Below are positions 27,973 to 36,698 of a DNA stretch of 64,000 bases, one piece after another. A program made the position numbers and the translations under genes. The number at the start of each line of letters is the position of its first letter. Within the stretch, counting starts at the first letter, position 1. The notes under the pieces were generated by a model, which searched no databases, had not been told where the DNA came from, and saw only the letters and a list, made by a program, of their open reading frames with translations. Source of the stretch: Methylocaldum sp. 14B (GTDB lineage: Bacteria > Pseudomonadota > Gammaproteobacteria > Methylococcales > Methylococcaceae); assembly GCF_002005105.1 (NCBI RefSeq), contig NZ_MSCV01000013.1, forward strand, positions 87,313-151,312. The letters are read 5' to 3'.

Positions 27973-28607
27973 CGGACGAACCCAGGGCAGGGCCATTTAG
28001 CCTGCATCACCGGCGCTATGAGGACTGGTTCGACCGTCACCGGGCGGCCTACCTCTCCGAGCTGCTCGCCGTGCGCGCGTTGCTGCCTTGGCAGGGGCGA
28101 GGGCTGGAGATCGGGGTGGGGGCCGGACGCTTCGCCGCACCTCTGGGCGTCGCCTACGGGATCGACCCGGCGGCGGAGATGCTGGGCTACGCCCGCGCCC
28201 GCGGCGTGCGCGCCGCACAGGCGATCGCCGAGGCGCTACCCTTTGCGGACGCGGTGTTCGACTATGCGCTGATCGTGACCACGATCTGCTTCGTGGACGA
28301 CCCTGTGGCCATGCTGCGCGAGGCCGCTCGCGTCCTTAGGCCGGGCGGTGTGCTCGTCATCGGTTTCATCGACCGGAACAGTCCCCTGGGACAGGACTAC
28401 CTCGCCCACCAGGCGGAGAACGTCTTCTATCGGGAGGCTAGCTTCTATTCCGCCGATGAGGTCAATGCCCTGCTCATGGATACGGGCTTTCACGACCCGG
28501 TCTGGGTGCAAACCTTATCCACACCGCTTGAGCGGATCCGGGACATCGAGCCGGTCAGCGCCGGTGCCGGCCAGGGCGCCTTTATCACCGTACGGGTCCG
28601 CCACTGA
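27969..28607 (+). CDS. class I SAM-dependent methyltransferase
   Basis: A 212-residue methyltransferase of the Methyltransf_11 type. The SAM-binding motif I is GLEIGVGAGRFAAPLG near residue 43; an acidic residue ends strand 2 (YGIDPAAEM), and AVFDYALIVTTICFVDDP and LREAARVLRPGGVLVIGF are motifs II and III. It starts at GTG 27969 and overlaps the aminotransferase stop by four bases (GTGA), which indicates translational coupling. The substrate is unknown; a product of the partner aminotransferase is a reasonable guess. Confidence 0.85.
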   Translation: MTDEPRAGPFSLHHRRYEDWFDRHRAAYLSELLAVRALLPWQGRGLEIGVGAGRFAAPLGVAYGIDPAAEMLGYARARGVRAAQAIAEALPFADAVFDYALIVTTICFVDDPVAMLREAARVLRPGGVLVIGFIDRNSPLGQDYLAHQAENVFYREASFYSADEVNALLMDTGFHDPVWVQTLSTPLERIRDIEPVSAGAGQGAFITVRVRH

Positions 28608-28667
28608 GCATCGCTGGGAGAAGAAGATGGCGGCACAGCAAACGCTCGCTTGACCAACGGTCCTGCA

Positions 28668-29372
28668 ATGAATCAAAGCACTCATGCAAGCCTGATATTG
28701 GTGCGCCACGGGCTGAGCACCTGGAATTTCGAAAACCGCTTCACCGGATGGACCGACGTCGGTCTCATCGAAAAAGGAATCGAGGAGGCCCGCCGCGCCG
28801 GTCGGATACTGTGCCAGCAAGGCTATTCCGTGAATATCGCTTATACCTCCATGCTCAAGCGTGCCATCCATACCGCCTGGCTTATTTTGACCGAGATGGA
28901 TCGGATGTGGGTGCCGCTGGAGTGTAGCTGGCGGCTCAACGAGCGGCATTATGGCGCATTGCAAGGGTTGAACAAGAAAGAGACGGCTGAGCGACACGGT
29001 GAGGAGCAGGTTCATGTGTGGCGGCGCAGCTATTCGGTACGGCCGCCGGCGCTGAGCCACGATGATCCGCGTCATCCGCGTTTTGACCCGCGCTACGCCC
29101 ACCTCGACCCCCGCGTCCTCCCGGCGAGCGAATCGCTGTTCGATACCCTTGTGCGATGCCTGCCCGCCTGGCAGGACCGCATTGCTCTCGACCTGCGAAT
29201 GGGACGCCATGTCTTGGTGGCCGCGCACGGCAATAGTCTGCGCGCGCTGGTCAAAATGCTGGACGGCATTTCGGACGAAGAGATTCCTCTGGTGGAAATC
29301 CCCACCGGCGTACCCGTGGTCTACATGTTTGACCAGGACCTCAACGTCGCCTCGAAGATAGTGCTCGATTAG
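28668..29372 (+). CDS. gpmA: 2,3-bisphosphoglycerate-dependent phosphoglycerate mutase
   Basis: A 234-residue glycolytic enzyme interconverting 3- and 2-phosphoglycerate. [18 protein letters not shown] holds the phosphorylated His, [14 protein letters not shown] is the dPGM signature, and [16 protein letters not shown] holds the second catalytic His. Length and insert pattern match GpmA throughout. ATG 28668 (MNQSTHASL) is used. It follows the methyltransferase by 60 bases. It is a housekeeping gene, oddly placed between repeat blocks. Confidence 0.93.
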   Translation: MNQSTHASLILVRHGLSTWNFENRFTGWTDVGLIEKGIEEARRAGRILCQQGYSVNIAYTSMLKRAIHTAWLILTEMDRMWVPLECSWRLNERHYGALQGLNKKETAERHGEEQVHVWRRSYSVRPPALSHDDPRHPRFDPRYAHLDPRVLPASESLFDTLVRCLPAWQDRIALDLRMGRHVLVAAHGNSLRALVKMLDGISDEEIPLVEIPTGVPVVYMFDQDLNVASKIVLD

Positions 29373-29399
29373 CTCGTGACATATGAGCCTATCCCAGTA

Positions 29400-29478
29400 G
29401 GCGTTCGCCCTGAGCCCTTCGACTTAGCTCAGGACAGGCCCGTCGAAGGGTTTCTTGAGCCTACTGGGATAGGCTCTA
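29400..29478. repeat. inverted repeat of the CTTCGAC/GTCGAAG family
   Basis: CCTATCCCAGTAGGC at the left is matched by its inverse GCCTACTGGGATAGG at the right. Between them are CCCTTCGACTTAGCTCAGGACAGGCC and GTCGAAGGG. It could fold into one long imperfect hairpin directly downstream of gpmA and might act as a terminator. Confidence 0.7.
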
Positions 29479-29514
29479 AGTACGACCACGTCGAGTCAAT
29501 CGCACTGGCCGCAC

Positions 29515-30056
29515 AATTCGCTCGTACGGCAAAACAGGCTTGGCGGAAGTCGCTGGCGCCTTCGGCTCGGGTGAACCGATTCAAGCATTCGTCGGCAATC
29601 CCTTGCCGGCGAAGACGCTCGGGCGGGCCGTGGCGTCGGGAAAGGATTCCCGACCTACGGGGGCACGGTCGTAGGTCGGCAATCCCTTGCCGACGAAGAC
29701 GCTCGGGCGGGCCGTGGCGTCGGGAAAGGATTCCCGACCTACGGGGATGTACGGTCGTAGGTCGGCAATCCCTTGCCGACGAAGACGCTTGGCCGGGGCA
29801 TGGCGTCGGGAAGGGCGGCTTCGGCGCTCCAATCGCAAACGGTCATCCCAGGAGCGCTGGGATGACCCTTCCAATCGCAAACGGCCTGGCCGGGAGCGCC
29901 GGCCAGCCCCTTCCCGAAGACGCCGTTTGCGATTGGAAGGTCGCGACTAAAGCGACGTTTGCGATTGGAAGGGGCCGATTAAAGGCCCGTTTGCGATTGG
30001 AAGGGTCGCGGCTAAAGCGACCGTTTGCGATTGGGAAAGGATTCCCGACCTACTCG
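29515..30056. repeat. large composite repeat: GTCGGC hairpins plus TTTGCGATTGG modules
   Basis: The left end TTCGCTCGTACGGCAAAACA matches the family's conserved leader. Three tandem units of GTAGGTCGGCAATCCC...GACGAAGACGCT...GTCGGGAAAGGATTCCCGAC follow. Then come six copies of TTTGCGATTGG or its inverse CCAATCGCAAA in both directions, with stems such as GTCGCGGCTAAAGCGAC between them. The element stops abruptly at CCCGACCTACTCG and is fused to a copy of the peroxiredoxin 3' end. An inverted relative lies at 41855-42292. Confidence 0.85.
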
Positions 30057-30091
30057 CTGGTTCTTCTGCAAGAAGGCCGCGTCATAACCGC
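30057..30091 (+). pseudogene. duplicated 3' fragment of the peroxiredoxin gene
   Basis: From 30057 the sequence repeats, with two changes, the last codons and stop region of the peroxiredoxin at 26661-26695, encoding WFFCKKAAS and a stop. Similarity fades gradually over the next ~60 bases. No upstream part of the gene is present; the join is exactly at the end of the repeat element. It is a recombination scar, not a functional gene. Confidence 0.8.
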
Positions 30092-30179
30092 CAAAGGCGA
30101 CCCATAGCCATGGAGCGCCGGGGCAATCGAGAGCGAGTGGCTTGGGTGGGCCGCTCCAGCGCTCGGGACTGTGGCGGAC

Positions 30180-30986
30180 TTATTTGGCTCCGAAGACCAC
30201 TCTGTCCACACCAGTATTGCCGGTGCCGGGGTCGTAGGCGTAAATCACCGCTTCATAGTCCCCCTTGTCCCGCGCCGGCACCTGTGCCGCAAAATGATTG
30301 ACTTCGCCGGTGAATGCCAGAGGATATTCGCCCACCGCGTTGCCGTCCCGTTTCAGCAAGGCCTTTACTTCGTATTTGTCGGCATCCCATAGGCCGCCTT
30401 TGCTGATGGGGCAGCCGCACATCATCGTCACCTCCGCTTCCAGCTTGGCCTGACCTTTCTCCAGCGCGGAGATTCCGCCGCGCACGATGAAACCGGGTAA
30501 ATGGATGACGATGCCGTCGCCGATGATGTGCTTGCCGGGTACGACCCAACTGGTCACGCTCGCCTCTTGCAGAGATTGGCGCTGTCCGTACGGACCGAAT
30601 ATCTTGAAGCGCAGCAGTCGTGGCTCGGCGAGGTCGAGCCGGGCCAAATGACCCGCCGTGTTGTCGTCGGCGAGCGGCTGACCGCGCTGGTGAGGGGTTT
30701 CCATGAGGCGTTTGGTGTCGCCGGTGCCGCCGGTAATCCACCCCTGATTCAGAATCTCCCCGGTCTCGGCGTCCTCGACCACCGCCCGTACCCCACCGAC
30801 ACCGCTGCCGACGAACTTGGAATCGACGCCTTTCACCCGCAGCATGATCCGGGTTTCTTCGGCCAAGACGGCGTTACATAGCGACAAAAGCAAGAAAATC
30901 GGCGCGACGAGCGTTTTCAGCGTCCGCCGGTCTATCGGCATGCGTCCCGATGGCCGCAGTATTCGCTTGTCTTTCCGGAAAACCAT
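30180..30986 (-). CDS. secreted hypothetical protein with a Cys-Gly-Cys motif
   Basis: A 268-residue protein of unknown function. AAGGAGG lies six bases before ATG 30986, so the long N-terminus is real. It begins with basic residues and a hydrophobic signal segment (LVAPIFLLLSLCNAVLAEE, about 29-47), so the mature protein should be periplasmic. The middle is beta-rich (TRIMLRVKGVDSKFVGSG, GPYGQRQSL, VTSWVVPGKHIIGDGIVIH). MMCGCPISKGGLW near residue 195 holds a close Cys pair that could bind metal or form a disulfide. It is divergent from a metal ABC transporter, so a metal link is possible but unproven. Confidence 0.75.
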   Translation of the reverse strand: MVFRKDKRILRPSGRMPIDRRTLKTLVAPIFLLLSLCNAVLAEETRIMLRVKGVDSKFVGSGVGGVRAVVEDAETGEILNQGWITGGTGDTKRLMETPHQRGQPLADDNTAGHLARLDLAEPRLLRFKIFGPYGQRQSLQEASVTSWVVPGKHIIGDGIVIHLPGFIVRGGISALEKGQAKLEAEVTMMCGCPISKGGLWDADKYEVKALLKRDGNAVGEYPLAFTGEVNHFAAQVPARDKGDYEAVIYAYDPGTGNTGVDRVVFGAK

Positions 30987-31170
30987 GCTTTTCCTCCTTG
31001 ATGATTAGACTCGAGTTTGCGACGGCTTCCCGCCGAAAGCAAGAAACGGGGTTAACGCGATGCCGCTTAAGGTGAGGCGCGCTGGCGGACACGAAGTTTT
31101 GCGGGCTTGTCCTCTGGCTCCCGGTTTGGCACTATCCGCTCAGGAAGCATAACGGAAGGCGAACGGGAAC

Positions 31171-31872
31171 ATGACGGATAATCAGCCTTCGATCTTGACC
31201 GTCCAAGGGATTTCGGTGTCTTACGGCGACGAAACGATCATCCGCGATCTTTCGTTCTCGGTGGCCGAGGGCGCCGTCTTCGTGATCCTGGGACCGAACG
31301 GCGCGGGAAAGACGACGCTGCTCAGGGCGCTCCTCGGCCTGATCCCTTATCAGGGGACGGTCACCTGGCAGACCCGAAACATCAGTTATCTGCCGCCTCA
31401 GGAGTTTCTGCAACGCCAGGAGCTTCCGCCGCTCAGTATCGAGGAGTTCTTTCGTTTCAAGACCCGCGATGTCGACGCCGTGAAACGGATGTTCGCCGAG
31501 GTCGGGCTGGACGAATCCCTGCTGCAACGGCCGTTCGGTGCTTTGTCGACGGGTCAGTTCCAGCGCATGCTGATCGCCTGGGCGCTGGTGAACGATCCCG
31601 ACGTGCTGTTGCTGGACGAACCCACCGCGGGCATCGACGTGGGGGGCGAGGAGACGATCTATACCTTGCTCAACCGCTACCGGCAAAGAAAACCCCTGAC
31701 CATCCTGCTGGTGACGCACGACCTCCATGTGGTGTGGGAATATGCGTCGGTCGTGCTTTGCCTCAACCGGCAGCAGCTTTGCATGGGCGCCCCCCAGGAA
31801 GTGCTCACGCCGCAGCAGCTCCAGGCGCTCTACGGTACCGGCGTGAAATATTACGAGCATCACCATCGGTGA
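31171..31872 (+). CDS. metal-type ABC transporter ATP-binding protein
   Basis: A 233-residue ATPase with Walker A GPNGAGKTT, signature LSTGQFQRM, Walker B VLLLDEPTAGID and H-loop LLVTHDLH. The sequence and partner permease match the Zn/Mn/Fe importer class (ZnuC/MntA/SitB). The gene is followed after four bases by the permease. No substrate-binding protein gene is adjacent, which is unusual for an importer; the divergent secreted Cys-containing protein is the only exported neighbour. Confidence 0.9.
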   Translation: MTDNQPSILTVQGISVSYGDETIIRDLSFSVAEGAVFVILGPNGAGKTTLLRALLGLIPYQGTVTWQTRNISYLPPQEFLQRQELPPLSIEEFFRFKTRDVDAVKRMFAEVGLDESLLQRPFGALSTGQFQRMLIAWALVNDPDVLLLDEPTAGIDVGGEETIYTLLNRYRQRKPLTILLVTHDLHVVWEYASVVLCLNRQQLCMGAPQEVLTPQQLQALYGTGVKYYEHHHR

Positions 31873-31876
31873 TTTT

Positions 31877-32665
31877 ATGAGCGGAAAAATCCTGCTTGCC
31901 CTGATCCTTGGTGGCGCCACCGGCGCGGTCGCCGGCTACCTCGGTTCGCTGATGCTGAGCAAGCGCATGGCGCTGGTGGGCGGCGCCCTGGGGCATTTGA
32001 CCTTGCCCGGGATCGCGTTGGCGCTGCTGTACGATTTCGATGTTTCCATCGGTGCGGTCTTGTTCTTGGGTTTCGGGATGCTTCTTATCTGGTATCTGGA
32101 AAGAGTGACCAGGCTGCATCTCGAGGCGCTCACCGCCGTCGTGTTTTCCACGGCTCTTGCGACGGCTTTTCTGTTTCTGCCGGAGGAAGAAACCGATATC
32201 GCACTGCTCGGCGATGTGTCGCGGATAACGGTGACGACCGCTGTGATTACGGTAGCGATAGCTCTGGGCATTTTTTTCATGGTCCGGCACATCTACTCGA
32301 ACCTGGTCCTGATCGGCATTTCGTCCGATCTGGCCGGTGCCCAAGGCCTCGATCTCCGCTGGCACAACGCGGTCTATCTGATCTGCATCGCATTGACCGT
32401 TGCGCTCGGCGTGCGGATCGTGGGCGGACTGATGACCGCCGCTTTACTCGCCATACCGGCCTGCACGGCAAGGAACGTCAGCCGGAATCTGGGGCAATAC
32501 GCCGCCATCAGCGGCGCTGCCGGCGGTCTTTCCGCGCTCGCCGGAATTCTCGCCCACGCAACGATCAGCGTGCCACCCGGCCCTTCAATCATTCTGGCAA
32601 GTGGTTTTTTGTTTCTGGGCTCTGTGTATCTGAAAGTCCGCCGGGAGCGCGCCGATCGAATCTAG
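31877..32665 (+). CDS. metal ABC transporter permease (ZnuB/MntB family)
   Basis: A 262-residue inner-membrane permease with eight or so hydrophobic segments. LGHLTLPGIALALLYDF and GLMTAALLAIPACTARNVSR match the ABC-3 family of zinc and manganese importers. It is the second gene of the two-gene operon with the ATPase at 31171. Metal specificity is open. Downstream, 32666-32772 separates it from the convergent cio operon. Confidence 0.9.
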   Translation: MSGKILLALILGGATGAVAGYLGSLMLSKRMALVGGALGHLTLPGIALALLYDFDVSIGAVLFLGFGMLLIWYLERVTRLHLEALTAVVFSTALATAFLFLPEEETDIALLGDVSRITVTTAVITVAIALGIFFMVRHIYSNLVLIGISSDLAGAQGLDLRWHNAVYLICIALTVALGVRIVGGLMTAALLAIPACTARNVSRNLGQYAAISGAAGGLSALAGILAHATISVPPGPSIILASGFLFLGSVYLKVRRERADRI

Positions 32666-32772
32666 TGCAGTTGCGGCTAATGGTAGCCCGGATGAAGTGC
32701 GACGCAATCCGGGACGACAGGAGTCGCGTGCTTCTCGTATTTCGCCCGGCGGCCTATGGGCTACCATTGCCT

Positions 32773-32898
32773 TCACAACAAAGCGACAGCCAGCTTGATG
32801 GCATACCCGACCGCGGTGGCCGTTCCGACACCGCCGGCCCACAGCAGAAAGAACCAGGCGAGTTTCTTCCAGAGCGGTCTTTCGTCCACCGGTTCCAT
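32773..32898 (-). CDS. DUF2474 small membrane subunit of the bd oxidase
   Basis: A 41-residue single-helix protein, read directly from the minus strand. It begins MEPVDERPLWKKLAWFFLLW, then AGGVGTATAVGYAIKLAVAL. The charged start, LWKKLxWF motif and one hydrophobic helix match DUF2474, a small protein encoded after cydAB/cioAB. Its ATG shares a base with the stop of cioB, indicating coupling. It likely stabilises the oxidase as CydX does in other bacteria. Confidence 0.85.
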   Translation of the reverse strand: MEPVDERPLWKKLAWFFLLWAGGVGTATAVGYAIKLAVALL

Positions 32899-33899
32899 CA
32901 GTGATAACCCTCGCCGGCGTGCACCTTGCCGCGAAAAATCCAATAGGCGTAAGCCGTATAGCCGAGAATGACCGGTAGGAGGATGGCTGCGCCGACCAGC
33001 ATGAACGCGAGGCTGTTGTCGGGGTTCGCGGCTTCGCGGTAGGTGATGCTCGGCGGAACCAGGTAAGGGAAAAGGCTTCCGGCGAGCCCCAGGAAGGCCG
33101 CGGCGAACAAGCCGAGCGCCAGCAGGAACGGGGTCACGGCTCGCTTGGCCCGCACCGCGCGGTAAAACGCGACCGCAAGCAGAGTCGTGGCGATCGGGAT
33201 GATCCACAGGAATAGAAGCGCTCCAGGTCCGAACCATCGATCCCTGATGGCTTCGTTGACGAACATCGTGCCGAAACTGATGAGAACGATGGCGAGAATC
33301 GTCGCCAGGCCAAGCGGCTCCTGAAGCTGCCGCATCCGCTCCTGGAGATCGCCGTCCAGCTTGATGACCAGCCAGGATGCGCCGAGCAGGGCATAGCCCG
33401 TGACCAGTGCGACGCCGCAGAACACGCTGAAAGGACTGAGCCAGTCGAACCAGCCGCCGGCGTAAATGCGGTCCTCGATCCGGATGCCCTGAACGAGAGC
33501 GCCGACCATCACGCCCTGAAAGAAGGCCGCCGCCGTGGAGCCGCCGATGAAAGCCCAATCCCAATATTTCTTGGCGCGCACTGTCCGGAACCGGAATTCG
33601 AATGCGACGCCTCTCAGAATCAGGGCGAGCAGCATCGCGATCACCGGCGCGTATAACGCGGTCAGCACCAGCGAATAGGCGAGGGGAAAGGCGGCGAACA
33701 GGCCCCCGCCGCCCAGGATGAGCCAGGTCTCGTTGCCGTCCCAGACCGGCGCCACGCTGTTCATCATCCGGTCGCGCTCTTCCTCGTCGCGTCCCAAGGG
33801 GAAAAGAATCCCGACGCCGAGATCGAAGCCGTCCAGAATGGCGTAGGCGAGCAAGGCCACGCCGATCAATACGAACCAGATAGTCGGTAGATCGAACAT
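32898..33899 (-). CDS. cioB: cytochrome bd-type (cyanide-insensitive) quinol oxidase subunit II
   Basis: A 333-residue polytopic subunit. The N-terminus WFVLIGVALLAYAILDGFDL with LGVGILFPLGRDEEERD and NSVAPVWDGNETWLI is the family signature. About nine membrane helices are visible. It contains no haem by family knowledge and stabilises subunit I. AGGAGG precedes ATG 33899, 12 bases after the subunit I gene, and the end overlaps the DUF2474 gene. Confidence 0.93.
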   Translation of the reverse strand: MFDLPTIWFVLIGVALLAYAILDGFDLGVGILFPLGRDEEERDRMMNSVAPVWDGNETWLILGGGGLFAAFPLAYSLVLTALYAPVIAMLLALILRGVAFEFRFRTVRAKKYWDWAFIGGSTAAAFFQGVMVGALVQGIRIEDRIYAGGWFDWLSPFSVFCGVALVTGYALLGASWLVIKLDGDLQERMRQLQEPLGLATILAIVLISFGTMFVNEAIRDRWFGPGALLFLWIIPIATTLLAVAFYRAVRAKRAVTPFLLALGLFAAAFLGLAGSLFPYLVPPSITYREAANPDNSLAFMLVGAAILLPVILGYTAYAYWIFRGKVHAGEGYH

Positions 33900-33911
33900 G
33901 ATCGGTTCCTC

Positions 33912-35297
33912 CTAATGCGGGCCTTTTTCGAGCGCTGGCCCAGGCATGACGCCGGTCGTCCTCAGAGGGCCTTTTTCCGTCGGTTTCTCGAGCCCGATAT
34001 CCGGCGAGCGCTTCATGAGCCGTATCAGATAAAACGAGCCGGCACCGAAAATGATCGTGTATACCACGATGAAACCCAGCAGCGACCCGGCGACTCCCGG
34101 CGTGCCGATGGGCGATACGGCGTCCCCCGTTCGGAGGAGTCCGTATACCGCAAAGGGTTGGCGACCCACCTCGGTCACGAACCAGCCGGCCAGGATCGCC
34201 ACGAACCCCAGCGGCCCCATGGCGACCCCCCAGCGGTGGAACCAGGCCTCATCGAACAAGCGTTTTCGGAAGAATTGCACGGCGCCGACCAGTCCGAACA
34301 GGATCATCAGCACGCCGATTCCGACCATGATCCGGAACGCCCAGAAGACGATAGGCACATTGGGCCAGTGATCTCTCGGAAAGGCATCCAAGCCGGTGAC
34401 TTTCGCATCGAGGTCGTGTTCGAGGATCAGGCTGGCGAGCTTGGGGATTTCGAGGGTGTATTTCGTCCGGGCTTCGCCGACATCCGGGATGCCGAACAGA
34501 ATCAGCGGCGCGCCCGCCCGGCTCTCGAAGTGTCCCTCCATCGCCGCAACCTTGGCCGGCTGGTATTCCTTGGTGTTGAGGCCGTGGAGATCGCCCACGA
34601 TCAGCTGAGTCGGCGCGACCACCGCCGCCATCAAGATCGCCATGACGAACATGACGCGGGCCGCCGGGTTGGTCTTGTCCCTGAGAAGATGCCAGGCGCC
34701 GCTCGCGCCGACCACGAGCGCGGTCGTGAGATAGGCCGCCAGCACCATGTGCGTGAAGCGATAAGGAAAGGACGGATTGAAGATCACGCCGATCCAACTG
34801 TCGGGCACATAGCGGCCCGCCTCGAGGTGATACGCCGCCGGCGTTTGCATCCAACTGTTCGCGGACAAGATCCAGAACGCCGAAAGCAGCGTGCCGAAGG
34901 CGACCAGGAGCGTCGCCGCGAAATGCAGTCTCGGGCCCACGCGGTCGAGTCCGAACAGCATGACGCCGAGAAAGCCGGCCTCCAGGAAGAACGCCGTCAA
35001 CACTTCGTAGGCCAGCAAGGGGCCGAGGACCGGGCCGGTCTTTTCCGAGAACGGTCCCCAGTTGGTTCCGAACTGATAGCTCATCACGATGCCCGACACG
35101 ACGCCCATGGCGAAGGCCACGGCGAAGACGATCAGCCAGTATTTGTAGAGCTGCAGGAAGACATCCCGTTTGGTTGCCAGCCAAAGCCCCTCGAGCACGG
35201 CGAGATAGCTCGCCAAGCCAATCGTGAACGCCGGAAAAAAGATGTGAAAACTGACCGTGAACGCGAACTGAGTTCGCGCGAGGACAAGCGCATCCAT
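33912..35297 (-). CDS. cioA: cytochrome bd-type (cyanide-insensitive) quinol oxidase subunit I
   Basis: A 461-residue inner-membrane oxidase subunit that oxidises quinol and reduces O2 to water. Haem-ligand His residues are likely those in VSFHIFFPAFTIG (helix 1) and PYRFTHMVLAAYL (helix 5). GRQPFAVYGLLRT is the conserved C-terminal motif. The Q-loop is short, as expected for a 461-residue CioA rather than a ~520-residue CydA. AGGAG precedes ATG 35297. This oxidase gives respiration at low oxygen or in the presence of cyanide, sulfide or nitric oxide. Confidence 0.93.
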   Translation of the reverse strand: MDALVLARTQFAFTVSFHIFFPAFTIGLASYLAVLEGLWLATKRDVFLQLYKYWLIVFAVAFAMGVVSGIVMSYQFGTNWGPFSEKTGPVLGPLLAYEVLTAFFLEAGFLGVMLFGLDRVGPRLHFAATLLVAFGTLLSAFWILSANSWMQTPAAYHLEAGRYVPDSWIGVIFNPSFPYRFTHMVLAAYLTTALVVGASGAWHLLRDKTNPAARVMFVMAILMAAVVAPTQLIVGDLHGLNTKEYQPAKVAAMEGHFESRAGAPLILFGIPDVGEARTKYTLEIPKLASLILEHDLDAKVTGLDAFPRDHWPNVPIVFWAFRIMVGIGVLMILFGLVGAVQFFRKRLFDEAWFHRWGVAMGPLGFVAILAGWFVTEVGRQPFAVYGLLRTGDAVSPIGTPGVAGSLLGFIVVYTIIFGAGSFYLIRLMKRSPDIGLEKPTEKGPLRTTGVMPGPALEKGPH

Positions 35298-35420
35298 TGT
35301 TACTCTCCTATCGGTGACGAGGCCGGGCCTTCCCTGTTTTGAAATTGGACCGGCGAGAATCGGTGTCGTTTATGCGACGAACGTCATTTCAGCCTGCGAA
35401 CGCTGATTCGAGGCTTGGGA

Positions 35421-36146
35421 TCAATCGACATAGGCGGACAAGGCGGCGAACAGGGCGAATCCTCCGGCGAAGGACGGGGTCGAAATCCATCGGGCGACGC
35501 CCGGCTCATCGGCCTGGGGCAGCATGTCTTCCACAGTCGCCAGTAACAGCACGCCAACCAGAAACGCGAGTGCCGCATGCTCGACCTGGGTGCTCGCGTC
35601 GCGTAGCAGCAGATAGCCGATCGCCGCGCCGAAAATCGGCGGAAGAATGAACGAGCCCGAGATGCCGAGCCGCCGTTTTCGCGGCACCTGACGGTTTCGA
35701 AAGTTGCCGATCGCTGCAAACCCGCCGGGAATATTCGCAATCACCTGGCTTAATCCGAGCAGTAATCCGAGGCCGCCGGAAACGGCCGAACCCGCGCCAA
35801 CCATCAGGCCGTCCGTGAGAAGGTCGACCGCCACGGCCAGATAAACCATCCAAGCGCCGGACCGTCCTGACCGGGAGCCCGTCCAATACCGAAACGCGCG
35901 AGCAAGTGCTGCCGAAAAAACTGATCCTCCGAGAAACATCGAAATCAATAGCCACGTCGGGATCACGGGCAGAATTCGGGGCATGAGGTCTATGCTGACC
36001 ACCGCGATCGCCACACCGGCCGCGCCGTGCAACGCGGCGCCGATGATCCATGGCGGCGCGCGAAGGCTCTCCGCCAAAAGGCTGCCGACGATGTTTCCGG
36101 CGGCGGGTAAGACCGCCACTGCAAGTACCGATAAGAGATCATTCAT
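35421..36146 (-). CDS. ZIP-like metal permease
   Basis: A 241-residue membrane protein with seven or eight helices. VDLLTDGLMVGAGSAVSGG and SQVIANIPGGFAAIGNF occupy the positions of the two metal-site helices of ZIP proteins, but with Asp/Asn and Gly replacing the usual HNxPEG, so metal binding may differ. VLLLATVEDMLPQADE near the end matches the last helices. It lies upstream of cioA on the same strand, 123 bases away. The assignment is by overall pattern; substrate is unknown. Confidence 0.72.
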   Translation of the reverse strand: MNDLLSVLAVAVLPAAGNIVGSLLAESLRAPPWIIGAALHGAAGVAIAVVSIDLMPRILPVIPTWLLISMFLGGSVFSAALARAFRYWTGSRSGRSGAWMVYLAVAVDLLTDGLMVGAGSAVSGGLGLLLGLSQVIANIPGGFAAIGNFRNRQVPRKRRLGISGSFILPPIFGAAIGYLLLRDASTQVEHAALAFLVGVLLLATVEDMLPQADEPGVARWISTPSFAGGFALFAALSAYVD

Positions 36147-36207
36147 CCTCAGACGGGTGAATCGGCCACGCAGAGGCGGAATCTAGGTCGAGCCGCCCCG
36201 GCAGGCT

Positions 36208-36561
36208 TCACTCGCCGGTCGCGGCGGGCTTCACCTGGATATTGTTCTTGACCTCCACGACACCTTCGACGGTCTTGGCAAGCGTGGCGGCTTTTTCCTT
36301 TTCCGCCTCGCTATTGGCCAATCCGCTGAGATAGACGACGCCCTTGATCGTGTCGACATGAATATCGAGAGCACCGACCACCGGGTCTCGTACATAGGCC
36401 GCCTTGATCTTGGTGGTGATGACGGTATCGTCGATGACCGTACCGGTACTGGCCAGAAAGGGACGGTCTAAAGGGTCGGCAGTGGCAATGTTCCAGATAC
36501 CTGGGGTAAGAGCCGCAGCGACAGCGGTCAGGAGCGTAAGCGATTTGATGGGGTGAGTCAT
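36208..36561 (-). CDS. periplasmic BON-domain protein
   Basis: A 117-residue exported protein. Signal segment SLTLLTAVAAALTPGIWNIA is followed by one BON domain: DDTVITTKIKAAYVRDP, LDIHVDTIKGVVYLSGLANS and KTVEGVVEVKNNIQVK. BON proteins bind phospholipid surfaces and help maintain the envelope under osmotic stress (OsmY type). AGGAGG lies five bases before ATG 36561. A much longer open frame upstream is not supported by a start site and runs across the neighbouring gene in another frame. Confidence 0.87.
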   Translation of the reverse strand: MTHPIKSLTLLTAVAAALTPGIWNIATADPLDRPFLASTGTVIDDTVITTKIKAAYVRDPVVGALDIHVDTIKGVVYLSGLANSEAEKEKAATLAKTVEGVVEVKNNIQVKPAATGE

Positions 36562-36698
36562 TGCGCCCTCCTTTGCGCGTGGTAAAGCCGGCTTTTTCCG
36601 GATCGGAATCGATGAAGCCTCGATCAGTCGAGAAAGCACGGTTGCACTTTTTGTTTTGACCGAGAAGGGAGCGGAAAGGTCGCGAGGCGGTTTCCGGT

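Noticed and set aside
29581..29880. Open frames within the repeat block
   Set aside because: They are translated repeats (KDSRPT, GKGLPT and similar words) and recur wherever the repeat occurs.
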